DNA from: a virus
IMG/VR virus record: IMGVR_UViG_3300018481_000052
Span: 1 to 33,363 of that record
Direction: 5' to 3' (one strand)
DNA: 33,363 nucleotides
The position numbers and the translations under genes are program-made. Shown one piece after another: positions 7,670-15,395 of this stretch. Each line of letters starts with the position of its first letter. The stretch's first letter is position 1. The notes under the pieces are model-generated. The model did not search any database. It was given only the letters and a program-made list of their open reading frames with translations, and was not told the origin of the DNA.

Positions 7670-8385
7670 GACGTGAAACGGCCGTTCACTTCGTCAAGAC
7701 TCCGGACGGCGATGTTCTCGTCGACGAGAGCGGTGGCCGCTTGCAGATGGGGGATGCGGGCAGTTCTCCAGTCGGCGGCGGTCTGAACTGGCGTGGCCCC
7801 TGGGAAGATGGCGAGACGTACACCCAGTACGACGTCGTCAACAACCGCAAGGGGCTCTACGTCTGCATCGAGACCGAGGCTGCTGGTGAGCCAGGTGCTC
7901 CGGGTGTGGGCGAGTCGCTGGGTGACTCCTGGACGTCTTCGCAGACCAATCCGGATCCCGAGGCGCACTACATCACGGTCGGCACCAGCGAACTCGTGGT
8001 GGCAGATGGCGGTGACAGCTTTACCTGGAAGACCGGCGATGCTCGACCCACGGCTATCGGCGTCATCGAGACGGAGACCAAGCCGTTCGCCTTCGTGGGC
8101 ACTCTCACGCCTACGGTTCCTGCGGGGCTCGAGGTCAGCATGTACGCCCAGGCCACCCCGTTCGGGTCCACGGGCCTGCAGAGCCAAGGTTCGCCGCTGA
8201 CTTCCGGCGCACCTGTCGATCTGGATGATGCGGGAGGCTACGGGCGACTCGTCTTCGTGGCCAACGGCACCAGCGGCTCGAACTACGGCACGGTCACGCT
8301 CGAGATCGAGAAGACATCGGGCGAAGACCCGATCAACGTGCCCGACGCCTCGACCTCCTGGGACCTCATGGTCAAGGGGGTCTGA
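7666..8385 (+). CDS. Minor tail/fibre-like protein with CBM5/12-like segment
   Basis: A 239-residue beta-rich protein whose GTG start overlaps the terminase stop. Residues 40-75 (LNWRGPWEDGETYTQYDVVNNRKGLYVCIE) fit the chitin-binding-like CBM5/12 module common in phage fibres and host-wall-binding proteins. The remainder (ITVGTSELVVADGGDSFTWKTGDARPTAIGVIETETKPFAFVGTL and so on) looks like beta-sandwich fibre material. A small GEPGAPGVGE patch is collagen-like. Location between terminase and portal is odd for a fibre; a capsid decoration or head fibre that binds carbohydrate is an alternative (inference). Confidence 0.6.
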   Translation: MRRETAVHFVKTPDGDVLVDESGGRLQMGDAGSSPVGGGLNWRGPWEDGETYTQYDVVNNRKGLYVCIETEAAGEPGAPGVGESLGDSWTSSQTNPDPEAHYITVGTSELVVADGGDSFTWKTGDARPTAIGVIETETKPFAFVGTLTPTVPAGLEVSMYAQATPFGSTGLQSQGSPLTSGAPVDLDDAGGYGRLVFVANGTSGSNYGTVTLEIEKTSGEDPINVPDASTSWDLMVKGV

Positions 8386-8415
8386 CCCTGCGATGAAAGA
8401 GAGAGGAGGTGACAT

Positions 8416-9699
8416 ATGGGAGTCGGAGACCGGCTGAAGCACGCCTGGAATGCCTTCACCACGGGTCGAGATCCACTCGATCACAGGGTGTACGGCGAGT
8501 ACGCGTCATTCGGCGGCCGCCCAGACCGCCAGCGGATGCACTACTCCAACGAGCGGTCGATCATCTCCTCGATCTACAACCGCCTGGGTATCGACGTGTC
8601 GGCAGTCGACATCAAGCACGTTCGGGTCGATGAGGAGAACCGTTATCTGGAGGACATCGATAGCGGTTTGAACAACTGCCTCACGCTGGAAGCGAACATT
8701 GACCAGGCAGCTCGTCATTTTCGTCAGGACATCGCTCAGACCCTGTTCGACAAGGGCATCGCTGCGATCGTCCCGGTGGACACGAGCATCAGCCCGGTCA
8801 CCAATGGTGGGTACGACATCCAGACGATGCGGGTCGGTGACATCGTCATGTGGTATCCCGCGCACGTGCGCGTGAGTCTCTACAACGAGAAGACCGGCAA
8901 GCGGGAGGAGCTCACTCTTCCCAAGAAGACCGTGGCCATCGTGGAGAACCCCCTGTTTTCGGTGATGAACGAGCCGAACTCCACGCTGCAGAGGCTGATC
9001 CGAAAGCTCAACCTCTTGGATGCGGTGGACGAGCAGTCCGGAAGCGGAAAGCTCGACCTCATCATCCAGCTGCCCTACGTGATCAAGTCCGAGGCGCGCC
9101 GTCAGCAGGCTGAGCAACGGCGGAAGGACATCGAGTTCCAGCTCAAGGGCAGCCAGTACGGCATCGCCTACACGGATGGAACCGAGAAGGTCACGCAGCT
9201 CAACCGGGCCGCTGAGAACAACCTGCTGGGCCAGATCGAGTACCTGGTCAACATGCTGTATTCCCAGCTGGGTCTCACGCCCGAGGTCATGAACGGAACC
9301 GCCGATGAGGCGGCCATGTTGAACTACAAGAATCGCACGATCGAGCCGATCTGCGATGCCATCGTGGAAGCGATGCGTCGTACATTCCTCACCAAGACCG
9401 CGCGCACGCAGAAGCAGCAGATCCTGTACTTCAACGATCCGTTCAAGCTGGTTCCCATCGGTGGCGAAGGTGGAATCGCCGACATCGCCGACAAGTTCAC
9501 CCGCAACGAGATCCTGTCCTCCAACGAGGTCAGACAGATCGTCGGATTCAAGCCTTCTCAGGAACCGAAGGCCGATCAGCTCATCAACTCGAACATGCCA
9601 CAGGGCGACACCGGGGTCGGTGATCCCGAGCTCGATGGCCTGGACGAGGAGCTGGACACCACGGAGGCCGAATTGGATGCTGCGCTAGGGGCAGGCTGA
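8416..9699 (+). CDS. Portal protein
   Basis: A 427-residue portal of the SPP1/HK97-like class. Evidence: the position two genes after the large terminase, an N-terminal amphipathic stretch, a central domain with VGDIVMWYPAHVRVSLYNEKTGKR, a GSGKLDLIIQLPYVIKSEARRQQAEQRRKDIEFQL segment, the typical NNLLGQIEYLVNMLYSQLGLTPEVMNG clip/stem region, and an acidic C-terminus. It forms the dodecameric DNA entry ring and the platform for connectors. ATG 8416 is preceded by GAGGAGGTGAC. The next gene starts in its stop codon (TGATG). Confidence 0.85.
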   Translation: MGVGDRLKHAWNAFTTGRDPLDHRVYGEYASFGGRPDRQRMHYSNERSIISSIYNRLGIDVSAVDIKHVRVDEENRYLEDIDSGLNNCLTLEANIDQAARHFRQDIAQTLFDKGIAAIVPVDTSISPVTNGGYDIQTMRVGDIVMWYPAHVRVSLYNEKTGKREELTLPKKTVAIVENPLFSVMNEPNSTLQRLIRKLNLLDAVDEQSGSGKLDLIIQLPYVIKSEARRQQAEQRRKDIEFQLKGSQYGIAYTDGTEKVTQLNRAAENNLLGQIEYLVNMLYSQLGLTPEVMNGTADEAAMLNYKNRTIEPICDAIVEAMRRTFLTKTARTQKQQILYFNDPFKLVPIGGEGGIADIADKFTRNEILSSNEVRQIVGFKPSQEPKADQLINSNMPQGDTGVGDPELDGLDEELDTTEAELDAALGAG

Positions 9700-10196
9700 T
9701 GAGGCTCCCCAACGGCGAAGTCATCCGGCACGAGGGGCGGGTCTACGATCCCGCCAAGGCTCGAGATTACTACCTCCGTACGCGCAAGCTGAAGGGACGG
9801 AAGAAGGGCTCGGCTGACGACACAGCTGGAGTCCGGACCACCGCCGCTGTCCCATCCGCCCAACGCAAGCAGGCATTGCAGAAGCGGGTCCAGGGTCTCG
9901 AAACCAAGCTGAAGGAGCTCGACAAGCTCATCGCCGAGAAGGAGAAGGCAGCCAAGGAGGCCGCCAAGCCCGACTCAGCGTCTGAGAAGGCCAAAAAGGC
10001 TCGGGAGTCCAAGAAGTACCGGGACAAGCACAAGTCAGAGATCAAATCCAAGGCCAAGAAAGCCGCGGACAAGGCCGGGTCTGGCGGTTCGTCCAAGACC
10101 TCGACCAAAGGTAAGTCGCTCAAGGACCTCAAGATGCTCGCAACGAAGGTCCGTGGTCAGATCCAGACAGCCAAAGCCAAGCTCGGCTCGCTCTAG
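9699..10196 (+). CDS. Lys/Ala-rich coiled-coil head protein
   Basis: A 165-residue basic protein. Residues 1-30 (LPNGEVIRHEGRVYDPAKARDYYLRTRKLKGRKKG) form a conserved-looking N-terminal segment that I associate with actinophage head genes next to the portal. Residues 50-85 are a coiled coil (LQKRVQGLETKLKELDKLIAEKEKAAKEAA), followed by a Lys/Ser/Gly-rich linker and a final short helix. It lies between portal and the protease-capsid fusion, the usual place for scaffold or minor head proteins. A scaffold or internal head protein is likely but unproven; no separate scaffold gene is otherwise visible. Confidence 0.6.
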   Translation: MRLPNGEVIRHEGRVYDPAKARDYYLRTRKLKGRKKGSADDTAGVRTTAAVPSAQRKQALQKRVQGLETKLKELDKLIAEKEKAAKEAAKPDSASEKAKKARESKKYRDKHKSEIKSKAKKAADKAGSGGSSKTSTKGKSLKDLKMLATKVRGQIQTAKAKLGSL

Positions 10197-10231
10197 GGCG
10201 CCGAAGCTCCGCTCAGAAAGGAACAGTCAAA

Positions 10232-12271
10232 ATGGGAGAAGCGTCCCGTCTGGACTTCGGTGACACCTCGCCGGAGAACAGCCTGATGCACGCTGCTGCC
10301 GTCGCGGTCAAGCCCGATTTCAGCGGCTGGGCCACGAAGGCCAACCTGGTGTGCGCCGATGGCCGCACCATCCTTCCCGACGCGTTCAAGGACCAGGACT
10401 CGGCGCAGGTGCCGATGGTCTGGCAGCACGGGCACAACGACCCGGGCAACGTGCTGGGCCACATGAAGCTCGAGGCCCGAGACGGCAACGTCTACGCCTA
10501 CGGGTACTTCAACGACACCGAGCAGGCCAAGAACGCCAAGGCGCTGGTGGAGCACGGCGACATCAACGCCCTGTCCATCTTCGCCAACAAGCTCGTCGAG
10601 AAGGCCAAGAAGGTCTCGCACGGCGTCATCCGCGAGGTCTCCCTGGTCCTGGCGGGCGCCAACCCCGGCGCCCTGATCGACAACATCGAGCTCCAGCACG
10701 CCGACGGCGAACTCGTCACCATCGAGGACGAGGCCGTCATCTACACCGGCGAGGAGCTCAAGCACGGCGACGACACCGTGCAGCCGGGGGCAGAGATCCC
10801 CGATCCCGAGGACCCGGGCGATGGCCCGACGGTCCAGGACGTCTACGACAAGATGTCCGAGGAGCAGAAGGAGGTCGTCCACTACATGGTGGGGGCCGCC
10901 ATCGAGAGCTCGGCCACCGAGCCAGACCCCAAGGTCGAGCACTCGGCCACCACCGACGACAAGGAGACCCGCACCATGAGCAGGAACGTCTTCGAGCAGC
11001 AGAACGGCTCGGGCGGAGAGGGCGGCGCGAAGCACGAGCTGTCCCACGACGCGATCAAGGGCATCGTCGAGGACGCAGGCAAGATGGGCTCCCTCAAGGA
11101 GGCCGTCGAGGCGTACGCCCTCAAGCACGGGATCGAGGACATCGACGTCCTGTTTCCCGACGCCCGCACGATCAACAACACCCCCGAGTTCGACAAGCGT
11201 CGGACCGAGTGGGTCTCCGCCGTCATCAACGGCACCCGGCACAGCCCCTTCAGCCGGATCAAGTCCATCGTCGCGGACATCACCCACGACGAGGCCCGCG
11301 CCCGGGGCTACATCAAGGGAACCCTGAAGAAGGAGGAGTACTTCGGGCTCACCTCCAGGGTCACCACCCCCTCGACCGTCTACAAGAAGCAGAAGCTGGA
11401 CCGTGACGACATCATCGACATCACGGACTTCGACGTCGTCGCCTGGCTCAAGGGCGAGATGCGCCTCATGCTGGACGAGGAGCTCGCGCGCGCGATCCTG
11501 ATCGGCGACGGCCGGGCCGTGGACGACGAGGACAAGATCAAGGACCCGGCAGGGGCGAACGAGGGCGCAGGCATCCGTGCCATCGTCAACGACCACGACC
11601 TCTACGCCGCGACCGTCACCGTCGATCCCGACGCGACGTCGGCCGTTCTCGTCGACACCATCGTCGAGAACATGCGGTTCTACAAGGGCTCGGGCTCGCC
11701 GACGCTGTACACGACGCTCCCGATGCTCACCAAGATGCTCCTCGCTCGCGACACGCTGGGTCGGCGCCTCTACCGCACCGCCTCGGATCTCGCCGCGGAG
11801 ATGGGCGTCAACAACGTCGTGACGGTCGAGGTGATGGAGGGGGTCTCGAACCTCTTCGGCGTCATCGTCAACCTGAACGACTACACGGTCGGCGCGGACC
11901 GCGGTGGCGACATCGCGATGTTCGACGACTTCGACATCGACTACAACCAGTACAAGTACCTGATCGAGACGCGCGTCTCCGGCGCGCTGACCAAGATCCG
12001 GTCCGCACTGGTCATCCGCCTGGCGGGTGGGTCCGATGTCCCGGTCGATCCGGCGGCCCCGGCGTTCAACGCGGGCACCGGCGCCATCACCATCACCAAC
12101 CAGACCGGCGTGGTCTACAAGAACGCCGCCGACGGCAGCGTCATGAACAACGCTGGCTCGCCGTACACGGTCGATCCGGGCGAGGACCTCACGGTCGTCG
12201 CGACCCCGGCCGCCGGGTACTACTTCGCCAACAACATCGAGGACGAGTGGACCTTCGAGCGGGAGGCCTGA
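10232..12271 (+). CDS. Prohead protease - major capsid protein fusion
   Basis: A 679-residue protein. Residues 1-160 match the HK97-type prohead protease: His66/His68 in WQHGHNDPGN, Ser115 in NALSIFAN, and the IREVSLVLAGANPGA strand. A linker of acidic and Pro-rich sequence follows. From about 249 (MSRNVFEQQNG) to 610 it is an HK97-fold capsid subunit (GTLKKEEYFGLTSRVTTPSTVYKKQKLDRDDIIDI and so on). Residues about 610-679 form an Ig-like beta domain also seen on the major tail protein. Codons are almost all C/G-ended, as expected for the most abundant protein. An in-frame ATG at 10976 has AAGGAG ten bases upstream and could give capsid protein without protease. Confidence 0.88.
   Translation: MGEASRLDFGDTSPENSLMHAAAVAVKPDFSGWATKANLVCADGRTILPDAFKDQDSAQVPMVWQHGHNDPGNVLGHMKLEARDGNVYAYGYFNDTEQAKNAKALVEHGDINALSIFANKLVEKAKKVSHGVIREVSLVLAGANPGALIDNIELQHADGELVTIEDEAVIYTGEELKHGDDTVQPGAEIPDPEDPGDGPTVQDVYDKMSEEQKEVVHYMVGAAIESSATEPDPKVEHSATTDDKETRTMSRNVFEQQNGSGGEGGAKHELSHDAIKGIVEDAGKMGSLKEAVEAYALKHGIEDIDVLFPDARTINNTPEFDKRRTEWVSAVINGTRHSPFSRIKSIVADITHDEARARGYIKGTLKKEEYFGLTSRVTTPSTVYKKQKLDRDDIIDITDFDVVAWLKGEMRLMLDEELARAILIGDGRAVDDEDKIKDPAGANEGAGIRAIVNDHDLYAATVTVDPDATSAVLVDTIVENMRFYKGSGSPTLYTTLPMLTKMLLARDTLGRRLYRTASDLAAEMGVNNVVTVEVMEGVSNLFGVIVNLNDYTVGADRGGDIAMFDDFDIDYNQYKYLIETRVSGALTKIRSALVIRLAGGSDVPVDPAAPAFNAGTGAITITNQTGVVYKNAADGSVMNNAGSPYTVDPGEDLTVVATPAAGYYFANNIEDEWTFEREA
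10961..10978 (+). promoter_or_regulatory. Internal ribosome site and ATG within the fusion gene
   Basis: AAGGAG at 10961-10966 lies nine bases before an in-frame ATG at 10976, exactly at the predicted boundary between protease linker and capsid domain (codon 249). Initiation here would yield a 431-residue capsid protein without the protease. Spacing and strength fit a working site; use in vivo is inference. Confidence 0.5.
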
Positions 12272-12278
12272 TCACGAC

Positions 12279-12602
12279 GTGACCCGATTCCACGGTCGGG
12301 TCGGGTATGGCCATACCGTGGAGACATCGCCGGGTGTGCACGTCGACTCAATCGTCGAACGTTCATATTTCGGCGACGTGATCCGCAACGCCAGAAACCT
12401 CAGTCAGGGAGAACAGCTCAACCAAGATCTTTCGGTCGGCAATTCGATTTCTATCGTCGCCGATCCCTACGCAAACGAGCATTTCTTCCGAATTCGCTAC
12501 GTGGAATGGGCGGGGATCCTCTGGACTGTCCGTGAAGTCGAAGTCCAGAGCCCCCGTCTCATCCTGCAACTCGGAGAGGTCTACAATGGCCCCACGGACT
12601 GA
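12279..12602 (+). CDS. Head-tail stopper (head closure)
   Basis: A 107-residue protein starting at GTG 12279, seven bases after the capsid stop. The sequence RFHGRVGYGHTVETSPGVHVDSIVERSYFGDVIRNARNL, SVGNSISIVADPYANEHFF and YVEWAGILWTVREVEVQSPRLILQLGEVYNGP fits the small beta-barrel stopper family placed after the capsid gene in many siphoviruses. It closes the head after packaging and contacts the adaptor and tail. Its third-position base use is much less GC-rich than the capsid gene just before it. Confidence 0.75.
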   Translation: MTRFHGRVGYGHTVETSPGVHVDSIVERSYFGDVIRNARNLSQGEQLNQDLSVGNSISIVADPYANEHFFRIRYVEWAGILWTVREVEVQSPRLILQLGEVYNGPTD

Positions 12603-12885
12603 GTTGCAGGAACGCCTCGAGACGATCACAGATCGCGTATATTTCCAACCCCCCCAAAACGTCGATCTCACATACCCGTGCATCGTCTACGCGAGGTCCA
12701 GTAGCTTGGCCGAGCATTCCGGCAACTTGCCATACCGGATCTCAAAGCAATATCAGGTGACCGTCATCACGAGGGATCCTGATAGTGATCTCCCGGATAA
12801 GGTGGAAGAGCTGGCCATGTGCCGGTTCGACCGCTTCTATCCGGCAGACAACCTCAACCACTACGTCTTCAGCCTTTTCTTCTGA
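12586..12885 (+). CDS. Tail terminator
   Basis: A 99-residue protein starting at ATG 12586 (MAPRTELQERLETI), overlapping the stopper by 17 bases. The pattern RVYFQPPQNVDLTYPCIVYARSSS, YRISKQYQVTVITRDPDSDLPDKVEELAMCRFDRFYPADNLNHYVFSLFF is that of small phage tail terminator/completion proteins that cap the tail tube and join it to the head. Order (stopper, terminator, major tail protein) supports the call. Confidence 0.75.
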   Translation: MAPRTELQERLETITDRVYFQPPQNVDLTYPCIVYARSSSLAEHSGNLPYRISKQYQVTVITRDPDSDLPDKVEELAMCRFDRFYPADNLNHYVFSLFF

Positions 12886-12901
12886 GAGGAGAAACAGGAA
12901 C

Positions 12902-13786
12902 ATGGCAGCACTGGCATGGGACCAGGTTGGCGAGCGCACCTTCGAGACGGGCGTCGACCACGGAGTCCTCTACACCCCCGACGCGGGGGGCGAGTACAAC
13001 GAGGGCGTGGCCTGGAACGGCCTCGTCACCGTCACGGAGTCTCCCTCGGGCGCCGAGGGGAACCCGCAGTACGCGGACAACATCAAGTACCTGAACCTCA
13101 TCTCCGCCGAGGAGTTCGGCGCGACGATCGAGGCCTTCACGTACCCGGACGAGTTCGCCGTGATGGACGGAACGGCCATCCCCTCACCGGGCGTGGTCGT
13201 GGGTCAGCAGGGCCGCAAGGTCTTCGGTCTGGCCTACCGCACCCGTCTCGGCAACGACATCGACGGGACGGACTTCGCGTACAAGCTGCACCTCATCTAC
13301 GGGGCGCAGGCGGCACCGTCGGAGAAGGCGTACGGGACGATCAACGACAGCCCCGAGGCCATCACGTTCAGCTGGGAGGTCACCACGACTCCCGTGCCGG
13401 TCGCCGATCCGCTGAAGCCGACGGCTCAGCTGGTCATCGACTCCAGCAAGGTGGACGCGGACACCCTCGAGGCGCTCGAGGACATCCTGTACGGCGACGA
13501 GAGCACGGATGCTCGCCTGCCGCTCCCCGATGAGGTCATCGCGCTGTTCGGCGGCGCGGAGCCGGTCGAGGTCCGGACCACGGGCGCCAACGCCCCGACG
13601 TACAACACGGGCACGCACGTCCTGACGCTCCCGTCGGTCACGGGCGTCCAGTGGCGTGTCAACGGCGTCAACAAGGCCGCGGGTGCGCAGCCCGCGCTCG
13701 GGGTCGGCGAGACGGCCAACGTCGAGGCCCGCGCTCAGGCCGGGTACGTCATCGACGGCGACGACGACTGGACGTTCGACTACTAG
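12902..13786 (+). CDS. Major tail (tube) protein with C-terminal Ig-like domain
   Basis: A 294-residue protein; ATG 12902 has GAGAGGAGAAACAGG before it. Residues 1-205 are the tube domain (AALAWDQVGERTFETGVDHGVLYTPD, GVAWNGLVTVTESPSGAE, KYLNLISAEEFGATIEAFTYPDEF, VFGLAYRTRLGNDIDG, YKLHLIYGAQAAPSEKAYGTIND). Residues about 220-294 are an Ig-like/beta domain ending AGYVIDGDDDWTFDY, resembling the C-terminus of the capsid fusion. C/G-ended codon use matches the capsid gene, as for an abundant protein. It polymerises into the tail tube around the tape measure. A shorter paralogue lies at 14368. Confidence 0.85.
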   Translation: MAALAWDQVGERTFETGVDHGVLYTPDAGGEYNEGVAWNGLVTVTESPSGAEGNPQYADNIKYLNLISAEEFGATIEAFTYPDEFAVMDGTAIPSPGVVVGQQGRKVFGLAYRTRLGNDIDGTDFAYKLHLIYGAQAAPSEKAYGTINDSPEAITFSWEVTTTPVPVADPLKPTAQLVIDSSKVDADTLEALEDILYGDESTDARLPLPDEVIALFGGAEPVEVRTTGANAPTYNTGTHVLTLPSVTGVQWRVNGVNKAAGAQPALGVGETANVEARAQAGYVIDGDDDWTFDY

Positions 13787-13816
13787 TCGGGCGACTCCGG
13801 AGAGGGGAACAAGGGG

Positions 13817-14356
13817 ATGCTCATTATTCGGGTCGGAGCTACTGAAGGCTACGACGAAAGTACAGCTTCGTTCGTCGAGTCGGGTGGCACCGTACTCGAA
13901 CTTGAGCATTCCCTCCTCTCACTGTCAAAATGGGAGTCACTCTACGAGAAGCCCTTCCTGGGCAAAGCAGAGAAGACTGCCGAAGAAGTGATCAGCTACA
14001 TCCGCTTCATGTGTTTGGACGAGTTTATTCCTCCGGAGGTTCTGGGCCAACTCTCTGAGAAGAACTTCGAGGACATCAACACGTACATCAACGCCAAGCA
14101 GACGGCGACGTGGTTCTCTGAGGCCGGAGCGCCCCAGACTCGGGAGGTTGTCACCTCCGAGCTCATCTACTACTGGATGACGGTGTTCAACATTCCCTTC
14201 ACCTGCGAGGAATGGCACATCAACCGTCTTTTCACCCTCATCCGGATCTGCAACATCAAGCAGGCCAAGCCCAAGAAGATGAGCCGCAGCGAGATGGCGC
14301 AGCGTAACCGCGAACTCAACGCCCAGCGCAGACAGCAGATGGGCACGAAAGGCTGA
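13817..14356 (+). CDS. Tail assembly chaperone
   Basis: A 179-residue protein between the tail tube and tape measure genes, the normal place for tail assembly chaperones. The motif LELEHSLLSLSKWESLYEKPFLGKAEKTAEEVISYIRFM is characteristic of this family, followed by TSELIYYWMTVFNIPFTCEEWHINRLFTLIRICNIK and a basic MSRSEMAQRNRELNAQRR tail. It is thought to bind the tape measure during assembly and is absent from virions. No second overlapping reading frame with a clear slippery site is visible, so the usual frameshifted long form may be missing or fused into this single ORF. Confidence 0.7.
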   Translation: MLIIRVGATEGYDESTASFVESGGTVLELEHSLLSLSKWESLYEKPFLGKAEKTAEEVISYIRFMCLDEFIPPEVLGQLSEKNFEDINTYINAKQTATWFSEAGAPQTREVVTSELIYYWMTVFNIPFTCEEWHINRLFTLIRICNIKQAKPKKMSRSEMAQRNRELNAQRRQQMGTKG

Positions 14357-14367
14357 AAGGAGGGCGC

Positions 14368-15012
14368 ATGGCGATTACCTGGGACGCAGTCGGAGACCGA
14401 CGGTACGAGACAGGCATCGATCACGGTGTCCTCTATCCGCAGGATGGGTCTCCGCCGGTTCCGTGGAATGGTCTCGTGGCAGTGGCCGAAGCTCCCAACC
14501 TCGCGGTCACAGCCAAGTGGATCGACGGAGTGAAGTATCTCGAATACAGCCGCGCTGGCGGCTATTCGGCCAAGGTCAAGGGTCTGACCTATCCGGACGC
14601 CCTGGAGCGCCTTACGGGGGCTTCTGAGCGGGTCTCAGGGGTGTACCTGCATGACCAGCAGCAGCTCCCCTTCCACTTCTCCTATCGGACGCTCGAGGGA
14701 GACGCCGTCAACGGCATCAGCAGCTACGAGCTGCACATCATCTACAACTGCCTGGCCACCCCCGGGGAGCATTCCTACGAGACCATCGGAGCGGGCTTCA
14801 ATGCTCAGACGTTCGACTTCGATATTTCCTCAACGCCTCTGCAGATCGAAGGCGTCCGTCCGATCAGTCATCTCTCGTTCGACTCCCGTCGAATTGATCC
14901 GGAGCTCCTGGGTGATATTCAGGGCGCAATGTACGACGGCGTCAGTTCTGATCCTCTGGCGGCTCTGGGTGGCAGCGTCGCCTTCATCGATTCAGTGGTG
15001 GCTACTCCGTGA
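14368..15012 (+). CDS. Second major-tail-protein paralogue
   Basis: A 214-residue protein that aligns along its length with the tube domain of the gene at 12902: AITWDAVGDRRYETGIDHGVLYPQDG, VPWNGLVAVAEAPN, KYLEYSRAGGYSAKVKGLTYPD, FHFSYRTLEGDAVNG, YELHIIYNCLATPGEHSYETIG. It lacks the Ig-like tail and uses more relaxed codons, suggesting lower copy number. ATG 14368 follows AAAGGAGGG. A minor tube-like ring at the end of the tail, or an adaptor between tube and tip, is the natural guess (inference). Confidence 0.75.
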   Translation: MAITWDAVGDRRYETGIDHGVLYPQDGSPPVPWNGLVAVAEAPNLAVTAKWIDGVKYLEYSRAGGYSAKVKGLTYPDALERLTGASERVSGVYLHDQQQLPFHFSYRTLEGDAVNGISSYELHIIYNCLATPGEHSYETIGAGFNAQTFDFDISSTPLQIEGVRPISHLSFDSRRIDPELLGDIQGAMYDGVSSDPLAALGGSVAFIDSVVATP

Positions 15013-15395
15013 GCGTCCGGGTCACCGTCCGCGGTGACTTCCGCCACATGGAGCGCTTCGGCGAAACCGTGAGAAAGCGGTCATATTTGCGGCAGCTGAG
15101 CAAGTATGGCTCCATGGGAGTCGCTGCTCTGAAGTCGGCCACGCCAGAACGCTCCGGCGACACGGCGGAATCCTGGTACTACGAGATCGTAGACAAGCCG
15201 GGATATTTCGCCATCCACTGGTTGAACTCCAACGTGGAGGAGCCAGGCAAGATCCCGGTGGCGATCCTCATCCAGTACGGACACGGTACTCGCAACGGCG
15301 GCTTCGTGTACGGAGAGGACTTCATCAACCCTGCCATGCGTCGCATATTTGACGCCATGGCTGTCGACATGTGGAGGGAGGTGACCAAGCCCTAA
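15009..15395 (+). CDS. HK97 gp10-like tail completion/neck protein
   Basis: A 128-residue protein starting at GTG 15009 inside the previous stop. The features GDFRHMERFGETV, LSKYGSMGVAALKSATPERSGDTAESWYYEI, IHWLNSNVEEPGKIPVAILIQYGHGTRNGGFVYGEDFINPAMRRIF fit the HK97 gp10-like family of small neck/tail completion proteins. It usually lies near stopper and terminator; here it sits next to the tape measure, whose ATG overlaps its stop (TAATG). Confidence 0.7.
   Translation: MSVRVTVRGDFRHMERFGETVRKRSYLRQLSKYGSMGVAALKSATPERSGDTAESWYYEIVDKPGYFAIHWLNSNVEEPGKIPVAILIQYGHGTRNGGFVYGEDFINPAMRRIFDAMAVDMWREVTKP

Noticed and set aside
10193-11596. Long minus-strand open frame of 467 codons
   Set aside because: It lies opposite the protease-capsid gene, whose extreme C/G third positions remove stops from the other strand. 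Its product is low-complexity and has no ribosome site.
13817-15012. Programmed frameshift linking the chaperone to the next gene
   Set aside because: The following gene is a complete tail-tube paralogue with its own AAAGGAGGG site, and I saw no convincing slippery heptamer near the chaperone end.
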